From assembly GCF_002886045.1 (NCBI RefSeq), contig NZ_CP025791.1, forward strand, positions 2,433,001 through 2,497,000: a stretch of 64,000 nucleotides of DNA. Direction: 5' to 3'. Made by a program: the position numbers and the translations under genes. The notes under the pieces were generated by a model that was given only the letters and a program-made list of their open reading frames with translations, searched no databases and was not told the DNA's origin. Positions 47,762 to 56,571 of this stretch are shown one piece after another; position 1 is the stretch's first letter, and each line of letters opens with the position of its first letter. Origin of the DNA: Flavivirga eckloniae (GTDB lineage Bacteria; Bacteroidota; Bacteroidia; Flavobacteriales; Flavobacteriaceae).

Positions 47762-48148
47762 ATGAAACAGTTATCAATCTTTTTAATCTTATTATTTACT
47801 TCTTTTTGTTTTTCACAAAACACTGGAATAATTACCGGTAAATTAATGGATAAGGAGTTTGATAATAATCCTTTAGTTTTTGCCGATGTAGCGATTAAAG
47901 GAACTTCAATTAAAGCAACTACAAATCAAACTGGATTATTTGTTATTGAGAATTTAGAAGACGGTGACTACACTTTAGTTTGCAGTTTTATTGGCTATGA
48001 AACTAAAGAATTAAAAGTAAAAGTAGTTTCTGGAAATTGCGACCATATCAAAACTTCTTTAGGCGCAAGCACACTTCCTTTATTAGAACTAGCTTCTATT
48101 AGCAATACCACTAGCGAGAAAGATAACAAGACTACTCGATTAAATTAA
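47762..48148 (+). CDS. Stand-alone carboxypeptidase-regulatory-like domain, exported
   Basis: I place the start at 47762 (MKQLSIFLILLFTSFCFSQ), because an in-frame ATG at 47735 lies at the promoter. The 128-residue protein is a signal peptide plus one Ig-like regulatory domain. It closely parallels the first 100 residues of the TonB receptor at 48533 (GKLMDKEFDNNPLVFADVAIKG against GQLTDKEYNNEPLAFANILIKG; FIGYETKELKVKVVSG against FVGYETQEISIQVVAG). It has no plug or barrel. It may be a truncated duplicate or a separate periplasmic partner of the receptor. The same promoter motif supports real expression. Confidence 0.75.
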   Translation: MKQLSIFLILLFTSFCFSQNTGIITGKLMDKEFDNNPLVFADVAIKGTSIKATTNQTGLFVIENLEDGDYTLVCSFIGYETKELKVKVVSGNCDHIKTSLGASTLPLLELASISNTTSEKDNKTTRLN

Positions 48149-48432
48149 TAATCTTCTGACCAATATATAAATAGGGTCCCTTGTCTTTAAAATAAAGAGA
48201 CACGAATTATACAAATTATCACTAATAGTTAACAGCAAAGGCATAACTGTATAGATGACTTGTTTGTTTAGCTAACTCATCATCTAAAAGGAGTATTAGC
48301 CTGTAATGACAAATTCGTATCAAACCTCACCCCGGGCAACAAACTCTTTTTCTGATTACAAAAAATCAATCTTTTTTAAACGTTTTCAATGTTAACTTAT
48401 TGTTTCCAAATGAGAAATTAGACGCTTTTCAG
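48149..48432. other. Intergenic region before the Pho-type TonB receptor
   Basis: No gene was found here. A short GTCTTT/AAAGAGAC stem near 48184-48202 could end the 47762 transcript, and a fragment related to the cacgaattacac repeats of 15744-16273 lies near 48203. Confidence 0.5.
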
Positions 48433-48510
48433 GTAACATTTAGATAACTCTTTGATTACTGTTGTTTAATCTAAAGGTAACACACTCTTTACATAACCTA
48501 CCGTTCTTTG
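48433..48510 (+). promoter_or_regulatory. Pho-box-like promoter of the 48533 TonB receptor
   Basis: GTAACATTTAG (48433), ATAACTCTTTG (48444) and GTAACACACTC (48477) lie in one 11-bp register. GTTCTTTG (48503-48510) is the -7 element, and its TTTG starts 30 bases after the last full repeat. Confidence 0.75.
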
Positions 48511-48532
48511 CAGCTAGAAATTAATAGAAATA

Positions 48533-51307
48533 ATGAAAAGAATTTTAGTTTTTTTAGCAGTTCTTACTGCTACATTTTCGTATGCTCAAAGTACAGATTC
48601 TGTAGTTGGACAACTAACAGACAAAGAGTATAATAATGAGCCTTTAGCCTTTGCTAATATTTTAATAAAAGGCACGACTAAAGGAACAACTTCAGACTTT
48701 GACGGTCATTATGGCCTACAAGGCTTAGAGCCTGGAGCGTACACCTTAATATTTAGTTTTGTTGGGTACGAAACTCAAGAAATAAGTATTCAGGTTGTTG
48801 CCGGCAAAGTAACCGAGGTAAATGTACCAATGGGAGCAAGTGCTGCGGCTTTAAGTGAAATTGTAATTACTACCACTACTAAAAGAGAAAGCGAAACGGC
48901 TCTTTTACTTGAACAGAAGAAGGCTGTTGAAATAAAAACTGCGATAGGCGCTCAAGAGTTAAGTAAAAAAGCTGTATCTGATGCTGCTGCGGCTACTTTA
49001 AAGGTTACGGGAGTAAATAAAAAAGAAGGCTCTAGTAAAATTTATGTACGAGGCTTAGGAGACAGGTACAACACGACTACTCTTAATGGCCTACCACTCC
49101 CTTCTAACGATCCGAGAAACAAAAATATTGACTTATCATTATTTGGATCCGATATTATTGGAAGTGTTGGCATAGGAAAAGCTTTTTCTTCCTATATGTC
49201 ATCTGATGTATCTGGGGCAAACATTGATATTATAAGTAAAGAAACATCACAAAAATCTTTATTTAAGATAGGGTTTTCTTCTGGGGCAAATACTCAAACT
49301 ACTTTCGAGGATTTTAAAGAAATTGATGGTGCTAATTGGTTTGGTATCAACTCCAACACAAAACATAATGTGAGAAACTTATCAACTTATAGTTTTGATA
49401 ACAATTATACTCCTAATGACGGAAAAGCCAACCCTAATTTAGGACTCTCAATTAATTATGGTAAAAAGTTTACGTTATCTGACGAAAGCAGTTTAAGTAT
49501 CTTTTTAGTAGGTTCCTTTAGTAACAAATACACCTTTCAAGAAGGAGCTTCTGATGCTATTGTAGACATAAGCGATAGTGGTGTACTTAATGTAGGCTCT
49601 ATTTTTGACACTAAGACATATAATTATAACGCATCAAAAATGTTGATGGGTAATGTAGTTTACAAAATCAATCCAAATCACAAGTTAAGCTTTAACCATT
49701 TATTTGTACACTCCAATAATCAGAAGGTACAAGATTTTATTGGTACTACTAATGATGTAGGAAGAGATAATGATGACAACAGGCTAGTAAATGTATTATT
49801 ACAAACAGAAATTCAAAACAAACTTTTTGTAAACCAGCTACTATCAACTAATAAGTTTGGAGAATCCATAGATGTTAATGCTGCTTTAAGTTATAATGCT
49901 ATATTTAATGATGAACCCGACAGAAGAAAAAATACTTTCATTATAAATAATGACACAAACACTACAAGAATCTCTCAAAACGCAGTAAGAGATAATAGTA
50001 GATTTTACGGTAACTTATTTGAAAACAATATTGCTGGAAACCTAAGTTTTGTTAAGTATTTAGGAGATCGTCAAGAAAACAATGGAAAAATAACTTTAGG
50101 CTATGATGGAAGTATTTCGGACAGAAAATTCGATGGTATATATTTCGACCATAACTTTACCGATCCAAGGAATACTTTTTTAGACATAAATAATTTAGAC
50201 GCAACATTTAACCAAAGTAATTTAAATAGTGGTCTTTTTGGAATTGAAACTTCCAGAGGGAGAAACAGTAATGATGCAGAAACATACCTACCCCAACTAT
50301 ATGATGCCGAAAAAACAATACACGCAGGATATATAGATGCTGTATACAAGTTTAGCGATAAATTTACCGCAAATCTAGGGGTTCGAACTGAAGACGTAAA
50401 AATGAATGTAAAATGGGATACTAATATTAGCTTTCCTGGCTTTTCTAACAATAGTGAAATAGCATTAGATAAGCAATACATCTTACCCTCTCTTAATTTA
50501 AAATACGAGGTTAACGAAAAAATTAACTTAAGAGCATCTAGTAGTATTACATACACATACCCACAATTTAAAGAAATAGCACCTTTTACTTACGAAGGTA
50601 TTAACTTTCAAGAAAGTGGTAACCCAGCCCTGCTTCCATCAGACAACTATAATGGAGAACTTAAATTTGAGTTATTCCCTAATAAAAGCGAGTTAATTTC
50701 GGTTGGTTTATTTGGTAAGTTAATTCAAAATTCCATTAACCGTTTAGAAAGAAACTCTGCGGTAGAAAGAGATTTTACATTCGACAACTCTGGTGACGCT
50801 ACGGTATTCGGTGCCGAACTAGAAGGTAGATTAAGCATCTTATCTAAAGAATCCGAAGATGCAGAAAAGTCTCAAAACCTTACTTTTGGTGGTAACATCA
50901 CATTAATGAAAACTAAACTTGAATACAATACAGCTAACACTTTGTTTAACTATACAGGTGATAGTTCTGAGTTAGAAGGAGCTTCTCCTTTTACCTTAAA
51001 CGCAGATCTTTCATATAGATTTAGTGTGAATGATAAAGAAACCATTTCTACTTTAGTGTTCAATTATCAAAGTGACAAAGTTTATAGTATAGGTACAAAC
51101 TTTCAAGAAAATATTGTTGAAAAAGGAGTTCCTTTGTTAGACTTCGTTTTTAGCCATAAGTTCAATAAGAATTTAAGTGTAAAATTCAATGCTAAAAACT
51201 TATTGAATCCAAGTTTTGAAAGATATAGAGATATTCCTGAGAAACTTACAATGAATTCATACAAAAAAGGAACATCTATATCTGTTGGAATAAGCTACAA
51301 TCTATAA
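48533..51307 (+). CDS. TonB-dependent receptor of the putative phosphate regulon
   Basis: The 924-residue outer membrane receptor has a signal peptide (ATFSYAQ), a carboxypeptidase-regulatory-like domain (about 24-105), a plug (IYVRGLGDRYNTTTLNGLPLPSNDPRNKNIDLSLF, about 165-205) and a barrel ending in SVGISYNL. It is not a SusC type and has no SusD. A beta-helix lipoprotein follows, a pairing that recurs in Bacteroidota. The promoter carries phased Pho-like repeats, so import of a phosphorus compound under starvation is likely. The ligand itself is inferred from context. Confidence 0.9.
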   Translation: MKRILVFLAVLTATFSYAQSTDSVVGQLTDKEYNNEPLAFANILIKGTTKGTTSDFDGHYGLQGLEPGAYTLIFSFVGYETQEISIQVVAGKVTEVNVPMGASAAALSEIVITTTTKRESETALLLEQKKAVEIKTAIGAQELSKKAVSDAAAATLKVTGVNKKEGSSKIYVRGLGDRYNTTTLNGLPLPSNDPRNKNIDLSLFGSDIIGSVGIGKAFSSYMSSDVSGANIDIISKETSQKSLFKIGFSSGANTQTTFEDFKEIDGANWFGINSNTKHNVRNLSTYSFDNNYTPNDGKANPNLGLSINYGKKFTLSDESSLSIFLVGSFSNKYTFQEGASDAIVDISDSGVLNVGSIFDTKTYNYNASKMLMGNVVYKINPNHKLSFNHLFVHSNNQKVQDFIGTTNDVGRDNDDNRLVNVLLQTEIQNKLFVNQLLSTNKFGESIDVNAALSYNAIFNDEPDRRKNTFIINNDTNTTRISQNAVRDNSRFYGNLFENNIAGNLSFVKYLGDRQENNGKITLGYDGSISDRKFDGIYFDHNFTDPRNTFLDINNLDATFNQSNLNSGLFGIETSRGRNSNDAETYLPQLYDAEKTIHAGYIDAVYKFSDKFTANLGVRTEDVKMNVKWDTNISFPGFSNNSEIALDKQYILPSLNLKYEVNEKINLRASSSITYTYPQFKEIAPFTYEGINFQESGNPALLPSDNYNGELKFELFPNKSELISVGLFGKLIQNSINRLERNSAVERDFTFDNSGDATVFGAELEGRLSILSKESEDAEKSQNLTFGGNITLMKTKLEYNTANTLFNYTGDSSELEGASPFTLNADLSYRFSVNDKETISTLVFNYQSDKVYSIGTNFQENIVEKGVPLLDFVFSHKFNKNLSVKFNAKNLLNPSFERYRDIPEKLTMNSYKKGTSISVGISYNL

Positions 51308-51331
51308 AACAATTTTCTATAAAAACTTAAG

Positions 51332-51369
51332 ACCCATCAAAAAAGCCAATATTTTTTTGATGGGTTTTT
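51332..51369 (+). terminator. Terminator of the 48533 TonB receptor
   Basis: ACCCATCAAAAAA (51332-51344) pairs with TTTTTTTGATGGGT (51352-51365), and a T-run follows. Confidence 0.85.
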
Positions 51370-51394
51370 AACTCATAATAATCAATAAATTAGA

Positions 51395-51481
51395 CTAAAC
51401 ATTAACTTAACATTGTTGTTATTTCTTAACCTAAAACTAATATTTGGGTAACACCTTATTCAAACCCTTAAAGTTAATTTG
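51395..51481 (+). promoter_or_regulatory. Pho-box-like promoter of the beta-helix lipoprotein
   Basis: TTAACCTAAAA (51426) and GTAACACCTTA (51448) are 22 bases apart. The TTTG of TTAATTTG (51474-51481) begins 30 bases after the second. An additional pair, CTAAACATTAA (51395) and CTTAACATTGT (51406), lies upstream in its own 11-bp register. Confidence 0.7.
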
Positions 51482-51512
51482 CGCTATAAATAAAATATCA
51501 TAAAAAATCAAT

Positions 51513-52715
51513 ATGAAAACATTTAAAAACTTACTAATAGCCATTACAGTAATTTCAATTTTCTCTTGTTCATCTGATGATGATAACAGAACTATCGACC
51601 CGGGCAATGGAGGAGATAACCCTATTACTGGCAATGAATTAAAGGGCGATCTTTCTGAAGACGCTAAATTATTAGCTTCTGTAGAATACACATTAACAGG
51701 ATCGTTCACCGTTAAAAGTGGAGCTACTCTAACCATAGAGCCAGGTACAGTAATCAAAGCTAAAAGTGGTAGAACAGATATTTTCTTAGCTGTAGAAAGA
51801 GGAGCAAAAATCATTGCTAAGGGTACTGCTGCTAACCCTATCAAATTTACTTCAGATGCAAGTTCTCCTAAAGCTGGAGATTGGGGAGGAATTGTAATTG
51901 CTGGTAAAGCAAAAAGTAACAAAGGAACTGATGTACAATCTGAAGTTGCTGGTTTACTTTACGGAGGTAGCGATGACGCTGATAACTCTGGTGAATTAAG
52001 CTATATAATTGCTGAATATACTGGTGCTAAAATTAACGGAGAGCAAGAGTTTAACGGAATTTCTTTCTTCGGTGTTGGTAACGGAACTGTAGTAAACAAC
52101 ATAGTTGTAAGCAATGGTAACGATGATGGTATTGAATTCTTTGGAGGTAGCGTTAATGTAACTAATGTATATTGTGCAAATATTGCTGACGACATGTTCG
52201 ATTGGACAGGAGGTTATACTGGTACTATTACTAATGCATTTGGAGTTCGTAATGATGGTTTTGATGCTGCTACTGATGATCCGAGAGGTATTGAAGGAGA
52301 TAGCAACAGTTCTGATGCTAATGCTGCACCAATCTCTACACCAACTTTAAAAAATGTTACTATATTAAACCTTAACCCAGACGTTGCTCTTAAAGCTGGT
52401 GCTGAAATTAGAAGAGGTACTCAAGCGATCATAAGTAATATTTTATTTGCTGCTTACGGCAACGCTAGTTTTGGAAACAGAATAGATACCAAAGATGACA
52501 AAGGAAACGGAACTTTAACTATCTCTAATGCTTCTGCTCAAGGTAATGTAGGAGACGATAAAGTAGGTGGAGATATTACAGGTACTGTAACTGCAATTAC
52601 AGATGGCATTAGCGTTCCTTCTGACAATACAGTTAATACTAAAGCTGGTGTTGGTGCTGATTTATCAGCATTTGATTGGGCTAACCAAAGCTTTGTGGTT
52701 ACTAAATTAAACTAA
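51513..52715 (+). CDS. Beta-helix surface lipoprotein partnered with the TonB receptor
   Basis: The 400-residue lipoprotein has Cys19 (SIFSC) followed by SSDDDN, which matches the S-D-D-D-type export signal that places lipoproteins on the Flavobacteria surface. The rest has right-handed beta-helix repeats (GSFTVKSGATLTIEPGTVIKA, NGISFFGVGNGTVVNNIVVSNGNDDGIEFFGGSVNVTNVYCAN). Homologues are often misnamed multidrug transporters. Directly downstream of the TonB receptor and under the same kind of promoter, it likely captures the receptor's substrate at the cell surface. No catalytic site was recognised. Confidence 0.85.
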   Translation: MKTFKNLLIAITVISIFSCSSDDDNRTIDPGNGGDNPITGNELKGDLSEDAKLLASVEYTLTGSFTVKSGATLTIEPGTVIKAKSGRTDIFLAVERGAKIIAKGTAANPIKFTSDASSPKAGDWGGIVIAGKAKSNKGTDVQSEVAGLLYGGSDDADNSGELSYIIAEYTGAKINGEQEFNGISFFGVGNGTVVNNIVVSNGNDDGIEFFGGSVNVTNVYCANIADDMFDWTGGYTGTITNAFGVRNDGFDAATDDPRGIEGDSNSSDANAAPISTPTLKNVTILNLNPDVALKAGAEIRRGTQAIISNILFAAYGNASFGNRIDTKDDKGNGTLTISNASAQGNVGDDKVGGDITGTVTAITDGISVPSDNTVNTKAGVGADLSAFDWANQSFVVTKLN

Positions 52716-52774
52716 AAAACAATATCTATCTGTCTTAAATCTATTGAGAACAATAGAGGTAACAGATTTAAAAT

Positions 52775-52812
52775 AAAAGAACCGGAGAAGTTAACTTCTT
52801 CGGTTCTTTTAT
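52775..52812 (+). terminator. Terminator of the beta-helix lipoprotein gene
   Basis: Arms at 52775-52790 and 52795-52810 pair over 16 bp with one mismatch around a TTAA loop, and a T-rich tail follows. Confidence 0.85.
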
Positions 52813-52824
52813 TTATAAACGTTC

Positions 52825-52880
52825 TTAATGTTTGCTTAACATGTGGTTAACGGATTACGCACTTTATAGGATTATATTTA
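52825..52880 (+). promoter_or_regulatory. Pho-box-like promoter of the first CARDB protein
   Basis: TTAATGTTTGC (52825), TTAACATGTGG (52836) and TTAACGGATTA (52847) are consecutive 11-mers. The -7 element TATATTTA (52873-52880) has its TTTA 30 bases after the last repeat start. Confidence 0.75.
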
Positions 52881-52911
52881 TGTAACAATAACCCCTTAAT
52901 CATTCTAAATC

Positions 52912-54675
52912 ATGAAAAGAACCTTTATTACATCCATGCTTGTCTTGTTCACTATTGGACTAAACGCTCAATCTTACAAAAGTCACACCTTCTATAGCAT
53001 CATCAAAGATCCAGGATCGAATACCTTTCAAGCGATCACCGAACAAATTGCTTTAGACAATTGCAATACAGTTTTTACCTCTCAACAATTAAGAGATAGA
53101 CAATATGTAAATATTCAAATTGAAGCCCCTTTATCTTCAGGTAGATTCTATTATTTAGATTTCGGTGACGGTTTAAAGTATTACTATCTTCTTAGATCAA
53201 GTTCAAATGAGCACAACGATGAGGACTATCGTCTTAGTCTTCCATATAATATAACTTCAGTTTGCACTCCTACAGATAGCGACGGAGACACTATACCAGA
53301 TAGAATCGATAATTGCCCAACAACACCAAACACTAATCAATTAGATACAGATAATGATGGTATTGGCGATGTTTGTGATACTGGTATATTAAGAAGCCAC
53401 ACTTTTTATTCTTTATTAAACGGAAGTACCATTACAGAACAAATAGCATTAAGTAATTGTGGTAAAACTTTTCCCTTATCTCAATTAGGTGGGCGAAATT
53501 ATGTAAATATTCAAATTGATACCCCACTAAAGTCTGGAAGATTTTATTACTTAAACTTTGGTAGAGGACTTAACTATTATTATTTGTGGCAATCTAATGC
53601 TGGCGAACACAATGATGAAGACTACAGAATTATAGCTCACCAAATAACTAATCCATGCCCAGAGCCAGACTTAGACGCCGTTCAAGTTTCCGTAAGTTCC
53701 ACCACTATAAATCACGGAGAAAATAAAACGGTAAACTATACAGTGAAAAATTTAGGGAACTCCATCGCCGCTTCATCAAAGGTTGAGTTTTACCTTTCCT
53801 CTACAACTACAAATTCTAGAGAATTTCTGAAAAGCAAGCCTATTGGTAATGTTAATATAAATCAAACTATAACCAGTTCAGCTACAATAAAAATACCTCT
53901 AGGAACTAAAACTGACACTTATAATATATTTATGAGAGTTTCAACAAATGGAGATTCAAATTCAGGTAATAACACAGTCTATTCCCCATCAAGTTTTAAG
54001 GTTAACGGTGTTCAAGAGTATCCTGATTTGGTTTTTGACACAGAAGTGATTACAGCGACCAGTGATTGCTCCAATTGTAGCTTTATTATAAAAGAATTAA
54101 TTAAAAATAACGAAAGGCACATTGCTAACAAAAATGGAATCGCTTTAAATTTCTTACAAATCAAAATAGATAATAAAGGAACAGTTAGTTCAACTCCCAC
54201 AAAAATAAAATATTACCTTTCATCGGATTCTAAATTAGACCCTAAAAAAGACTATGAATTTAAAGTTTCAACAGACGTCCCATCAATAAATAAAAATTCA
54301 TTCAAATCAGTTGCTAAAAGTTTAACAGGTTTAGACTTTAGAGATGCTAGGGTCTCTGGAGACAATAATACAGAACCTCCCTATGGAAATTACTTTTTTA
54401 TAATGAAAATAGACCCTAAAGATGAAAGTAACCAAGATAATAATGTTGTAAAATTCCTTATAAAATACAGGGAGAATTCCAGTAAGACTTCGCTTATAAG
54501 AAACACTCAAAATAGTTTAAAACCATATAAATTGGATATTTATGATTTTACCGGAAACATATTAAAATCAACCAAGGTAAACTCAACCGAACAAGAAAAC
54601 ACCATTATTAATTCCCTTCCTTCTGGCTTATACATCATAAAAACGCCAACTGGAACTAGAAAAATAACAAAGTAA
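52912..54675 (+). CDS. T9SS-secreted CARDB-domain protein with duplicated N-terminal module
   Basis: The 587-residue protein has a signal peptide (IGLNAQ). Two related modules share SHTFYS, ITEQIAL-NC, RxYVNIQI and SGRFYYLxFGxGLxYYYL-S (residues about 21-113 and 161-245). They are separated by thrombospondin type-3 repeats (DSDGDTIPDRIDNCPTTPN). Two CARDB-like Ig domains follow (about 250-520), then a T9SS type A sorting tail (LDIYDFTGNILKS...GLYIIKTPTGTRKITK). It has no enzyme motif. Its C-terminal half is nearly identical to that of the next gene. It probably acts outside the cell as a binding protein made on phosphate limitation. Confidence 0.8.
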   Translation: MKRTFITSMLVLFTIGLNAQSYKSHTFYSIIKDPGSNTFQAITEQIALDNCNTVFTSQQLRDRQYVNIQIEAPLSSGRFYYLDFGDGLKYYYLLRSSSNEHNDEDYRLSLPYNITSVCTPTDSDGDTIPDRIDNCPTTPNTNQLDTDNDGIGDVCDTGILRSHTFYSLLNGSTITEQIALSNCGKTFPLSQLGGRNYVNIQIDTPLKSGRFYYLNFGRGLNYYYLWQSNAGEHNDEDYRIIAHQITNPCPEPDLDAVQVSVSSTTINHGENKTVNYTVKNLGNSIAASSKVEFYLSSTTTNSREFLKSKPIGNVNINQTITSSATIKIPLGTKTDTYNIFMRVSTNGDSNSGNNTVYSPSSFKVNGVQEYPDLVFDTEVITATSDCSNCSFIIKELIKNNERHIANKNGIALNFLQIKIDNKGTVSSTPTKIKYYLSSDSKLDPKKDYEFKVSTDVPSINKNSFKSVAKSLTGLDFRDARVSGDNNTEPPYGNYFFIMKIDPKDESNQDNNVVKFLIKYRENSSKTSLIRNTQNSLKPYKLDIYDFTGNILKSTKVNSTEQENTIINSLPSGLYIIKTPTGTRKITK

Positions 54676-54690
54676 AAAACATAAAACAAT

Positions 54691-54725
54691 AAAAAAGCAT
54701 CCTAAAAATTAGGATGCTTTTTTGC
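54691..54725 (+). terminator. Terminator of the first CARDB gene
   Basis: AAAAAAGCATCCTAA (54691-54705) and TTAGGATGCTTTTTT (54709-54723) form a perfect 15-bp stem. An almost identical terminator follows the second CARDB gene. Confidence 0.9.
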
Positions 54726-54794
54726 TATTACTCAATATTTAGATTCATTTATCAAACGTTCCGTTTCTTTTATAAAAACAATAAATCATATTAA

Positions 54795-54816
54795 ATAACA
54801 TACACATAACGTAAGT
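54795..54816 (+). promoter_or_regulatory. Pho-box-like repeats before the second CARDB protein
   Basis: ATAACATACAC (54795) and ATAACGTAAGT (54806) are adjacent 11-mers of the same form as in the neighbouring promoters. A weak -7 candidate (TATTTTCA, 54843-54850) is in the same 11-bp register, but no standard TTTG is 30 bases away, so this promoter is less certain. Confidence 0.5.
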
Positions 54817-54873
54817 TATGCTTTACATTAATGTTTATGTTTTATTTTCATATAAATTTAAACCTCAAATATC

Positions 54874-56502
54874 ATGAAAAAACTTACATTCCTAGTTCTC
54901 TTTACCATCTTTTCTATCAGTATAAACTCCCAAAATTATAAATTCAATGAATTTATGGACCTAGGAGTAACGATTGAAACAGCTATAAGAAGACATTGTA
55001 CAGGAACTACCCAAGGAGCATTAATTAAAACTAATTTGCCTAATATAATATTACCTAAAGAAAACATTTATCGTTTTGACTTAGGGCTCGGAAATGGCAT
55101 TAGGTATTATAAAGTAATTAATTCCGCTAACAGCCCTTCAAGTAATGCCACAAACATAAATACGCTACCGAATTTTGGGCAACCAATTTTGGATATTTGT
55201 AATTCATTGTCATGGAAGTATCATAGACCTATATTAATTGGTAGTACTGAATTAGAAGCAAAAAATAATTTTTGCTCTAAAAAAACAGTTAATAATATTA
55301 GAGAAAAAGTAAACATTAAAATTGAGAAACCTCTATTAGAAGGTGAAGTATATTTGATGAATTTTGGGTTAGGTAACAAGTACTACAAAATAATAGCATC
55401 AGATTATGCAAAAGGGGATTCAGATTATGATTTAGATACTACAAATAATAATGCTATTTTCTCTAAAGTATTTTTTAACTGCCCAACACCTCCAGACTTA
55501 AAAGCTGTTAAAGCTTCTGTAAGTTCTAGTTCAATAAATGCTGGATCAAATAAAACATTATCTTATGAAGTTAAGAATATAGGAGACTTAACGGCCACTT
55601 CAACACGTCTCGAGTTTCACATCTCCTCCACGACTACAAATTCTAGAGAATTTCTAGTAAGCAAATCTATTGGATCTGTTAATACAAATCAGACCATAAC
55701 GGGTTCAATTACAGCAAAAATACCTCTAGGAACTAAAACTGATACTTATAAAATATTTATGAAAGTTTCAACAAATGGAGATTCAAATTCAGGTAATAAC
55801 ACAGTCTATTCCTCATCAAGTTTTAAGGTTAACGGTGTTCAAGAGTATCCTGATTTGGTTTTTGATACAGGAGTTATTACAGCAACTAGTGATTGCTTCA
55901 ATTGTAGCTTTGCTATAAAAGAATTAATTAAAAATAACGAAAGACATATTGCTAACGAAAATGGAATCGCTTTAGATTTCTTACAAATCAAAATAGATAA
56001 TAAAGGAACAGTTAGTTCAACTCCCACAAAAATAAAATATTACCTTTCATCAGATTCTAAATTAGACCCTAAAAAAGACTATGAATTTAAAGTTTCAACA
56101 GACGTCCCATCAATAAATAAAAACTCATTCAAATCAGTTGCTAAAAGTTTAACAGGTTTAGACTTTAGAGATGCTAGGGTCTCTGGAGACAATAATACAG
56201 AACCTCCCTATGGAAATTACTTTTTTATAATGAAAATAGACCCTAAAGATGAAAGTAACCAAGATAATAATGTTGTAAAATTCCTTATAAAATACAGGGA
56301 GAATTCCAGCAAGATTTCGCTTACAAGAAACGCTCAAAATAGTTTAAAACCATCTAAATTGGATATTTATGATTTTACCGGAAACATATTAAAATCAACC
56401 AAGGTAAACTCAACCGAACAAGAAAACACGATTATTAATTCCCTTCCTTCCGGCTTATACATCATAAAAACGCCAACTGGAACTAGAAAAATAACGAAGT
56501 AA
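54874..56502 (+). CDS. T9SS-secreted CARDB-domain protein, paralogue of 52912
   Basis: The 542-residue protein has a signal peptide (ISINSQ) and two diverged N-terminal modules recognisable from YRFDLGLGNGIRYYKV and GEVYLMNFGLGNKYYKI. The CARDB region and T9SS tail (about residues 207-542) match those of the 52912 protein very closely, with a block of about 110 residues identical. It lacks the thrombospondin repeats. The N-terminal modules differ far more than the C-terminal half, so ligand specificity may differ while the secretion and scaffold part is shared. The duplicate includes the terminator. Confidence 0.8.
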   Translation: MKKLTFLVLFTIFSISINSQNYKFNEFMDLGVTIETAIRRHCTGTTQGALIKTNLPNIILPKENIYRFDLGLGNGIRYYKVINSANSPSSNATNINTLPNFGQPILDICNSLSWKYHRPILIGSTELEAKNNFCSKKTVNNIREKVNIKIEKPLLEGEVYLMNFGLGNKYYKIIASDYAKGDSDYDLDTTNNNAIFSKVFFNCPTPPDLKAVKASVSSSSINAGSNKTLSYEVKNIGDLTATSTRLEFHISSTTTNSREFLVSKSIGSVNTNQTITGSITAKIPLGTKTDTYKIFMKVSTNGDSNSGNNTVYSSSSFKVNGVQEYPDLVFDTGVITATSDCFNCSFAIKELIKNNERHIANENGIALDFLQIKIDNKGTVSSTPTKIKYYLSSDSKLDPKKDYEFKVSTDVPSINKNSFKSVAKSLTGLDFRDARVSGDNNTEPPYGNYFFIMKIDPKDESNQDNNVVKFLIKYRENSSKISLTRNAQNSLKPSKLDIYDFTGNILKSTKVNSTEQENTIINSLPSGLYIIKTPTGTRKITK

Positions 56503-56518
56503 AAAAACACAAAGCAAT

Positions 56519-56554
56519 AAAAAAGCATCCTAAAAAATTAGGATGCTTTTTTAT
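56519..56554 (+). terminator. Terminator of the second CARDB gene
   Basis: AAAAAAGCATCCTAA (56519-56533) and TTAGGATGCTTTTTT (56538-56552) form a 15-bp stem with an A4 loop. It is convergent with the 56572 gene and may serve both. Confidence 0.9.
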
Positions 56555-56571
56555 TTATTAGTTTTTCAAGT

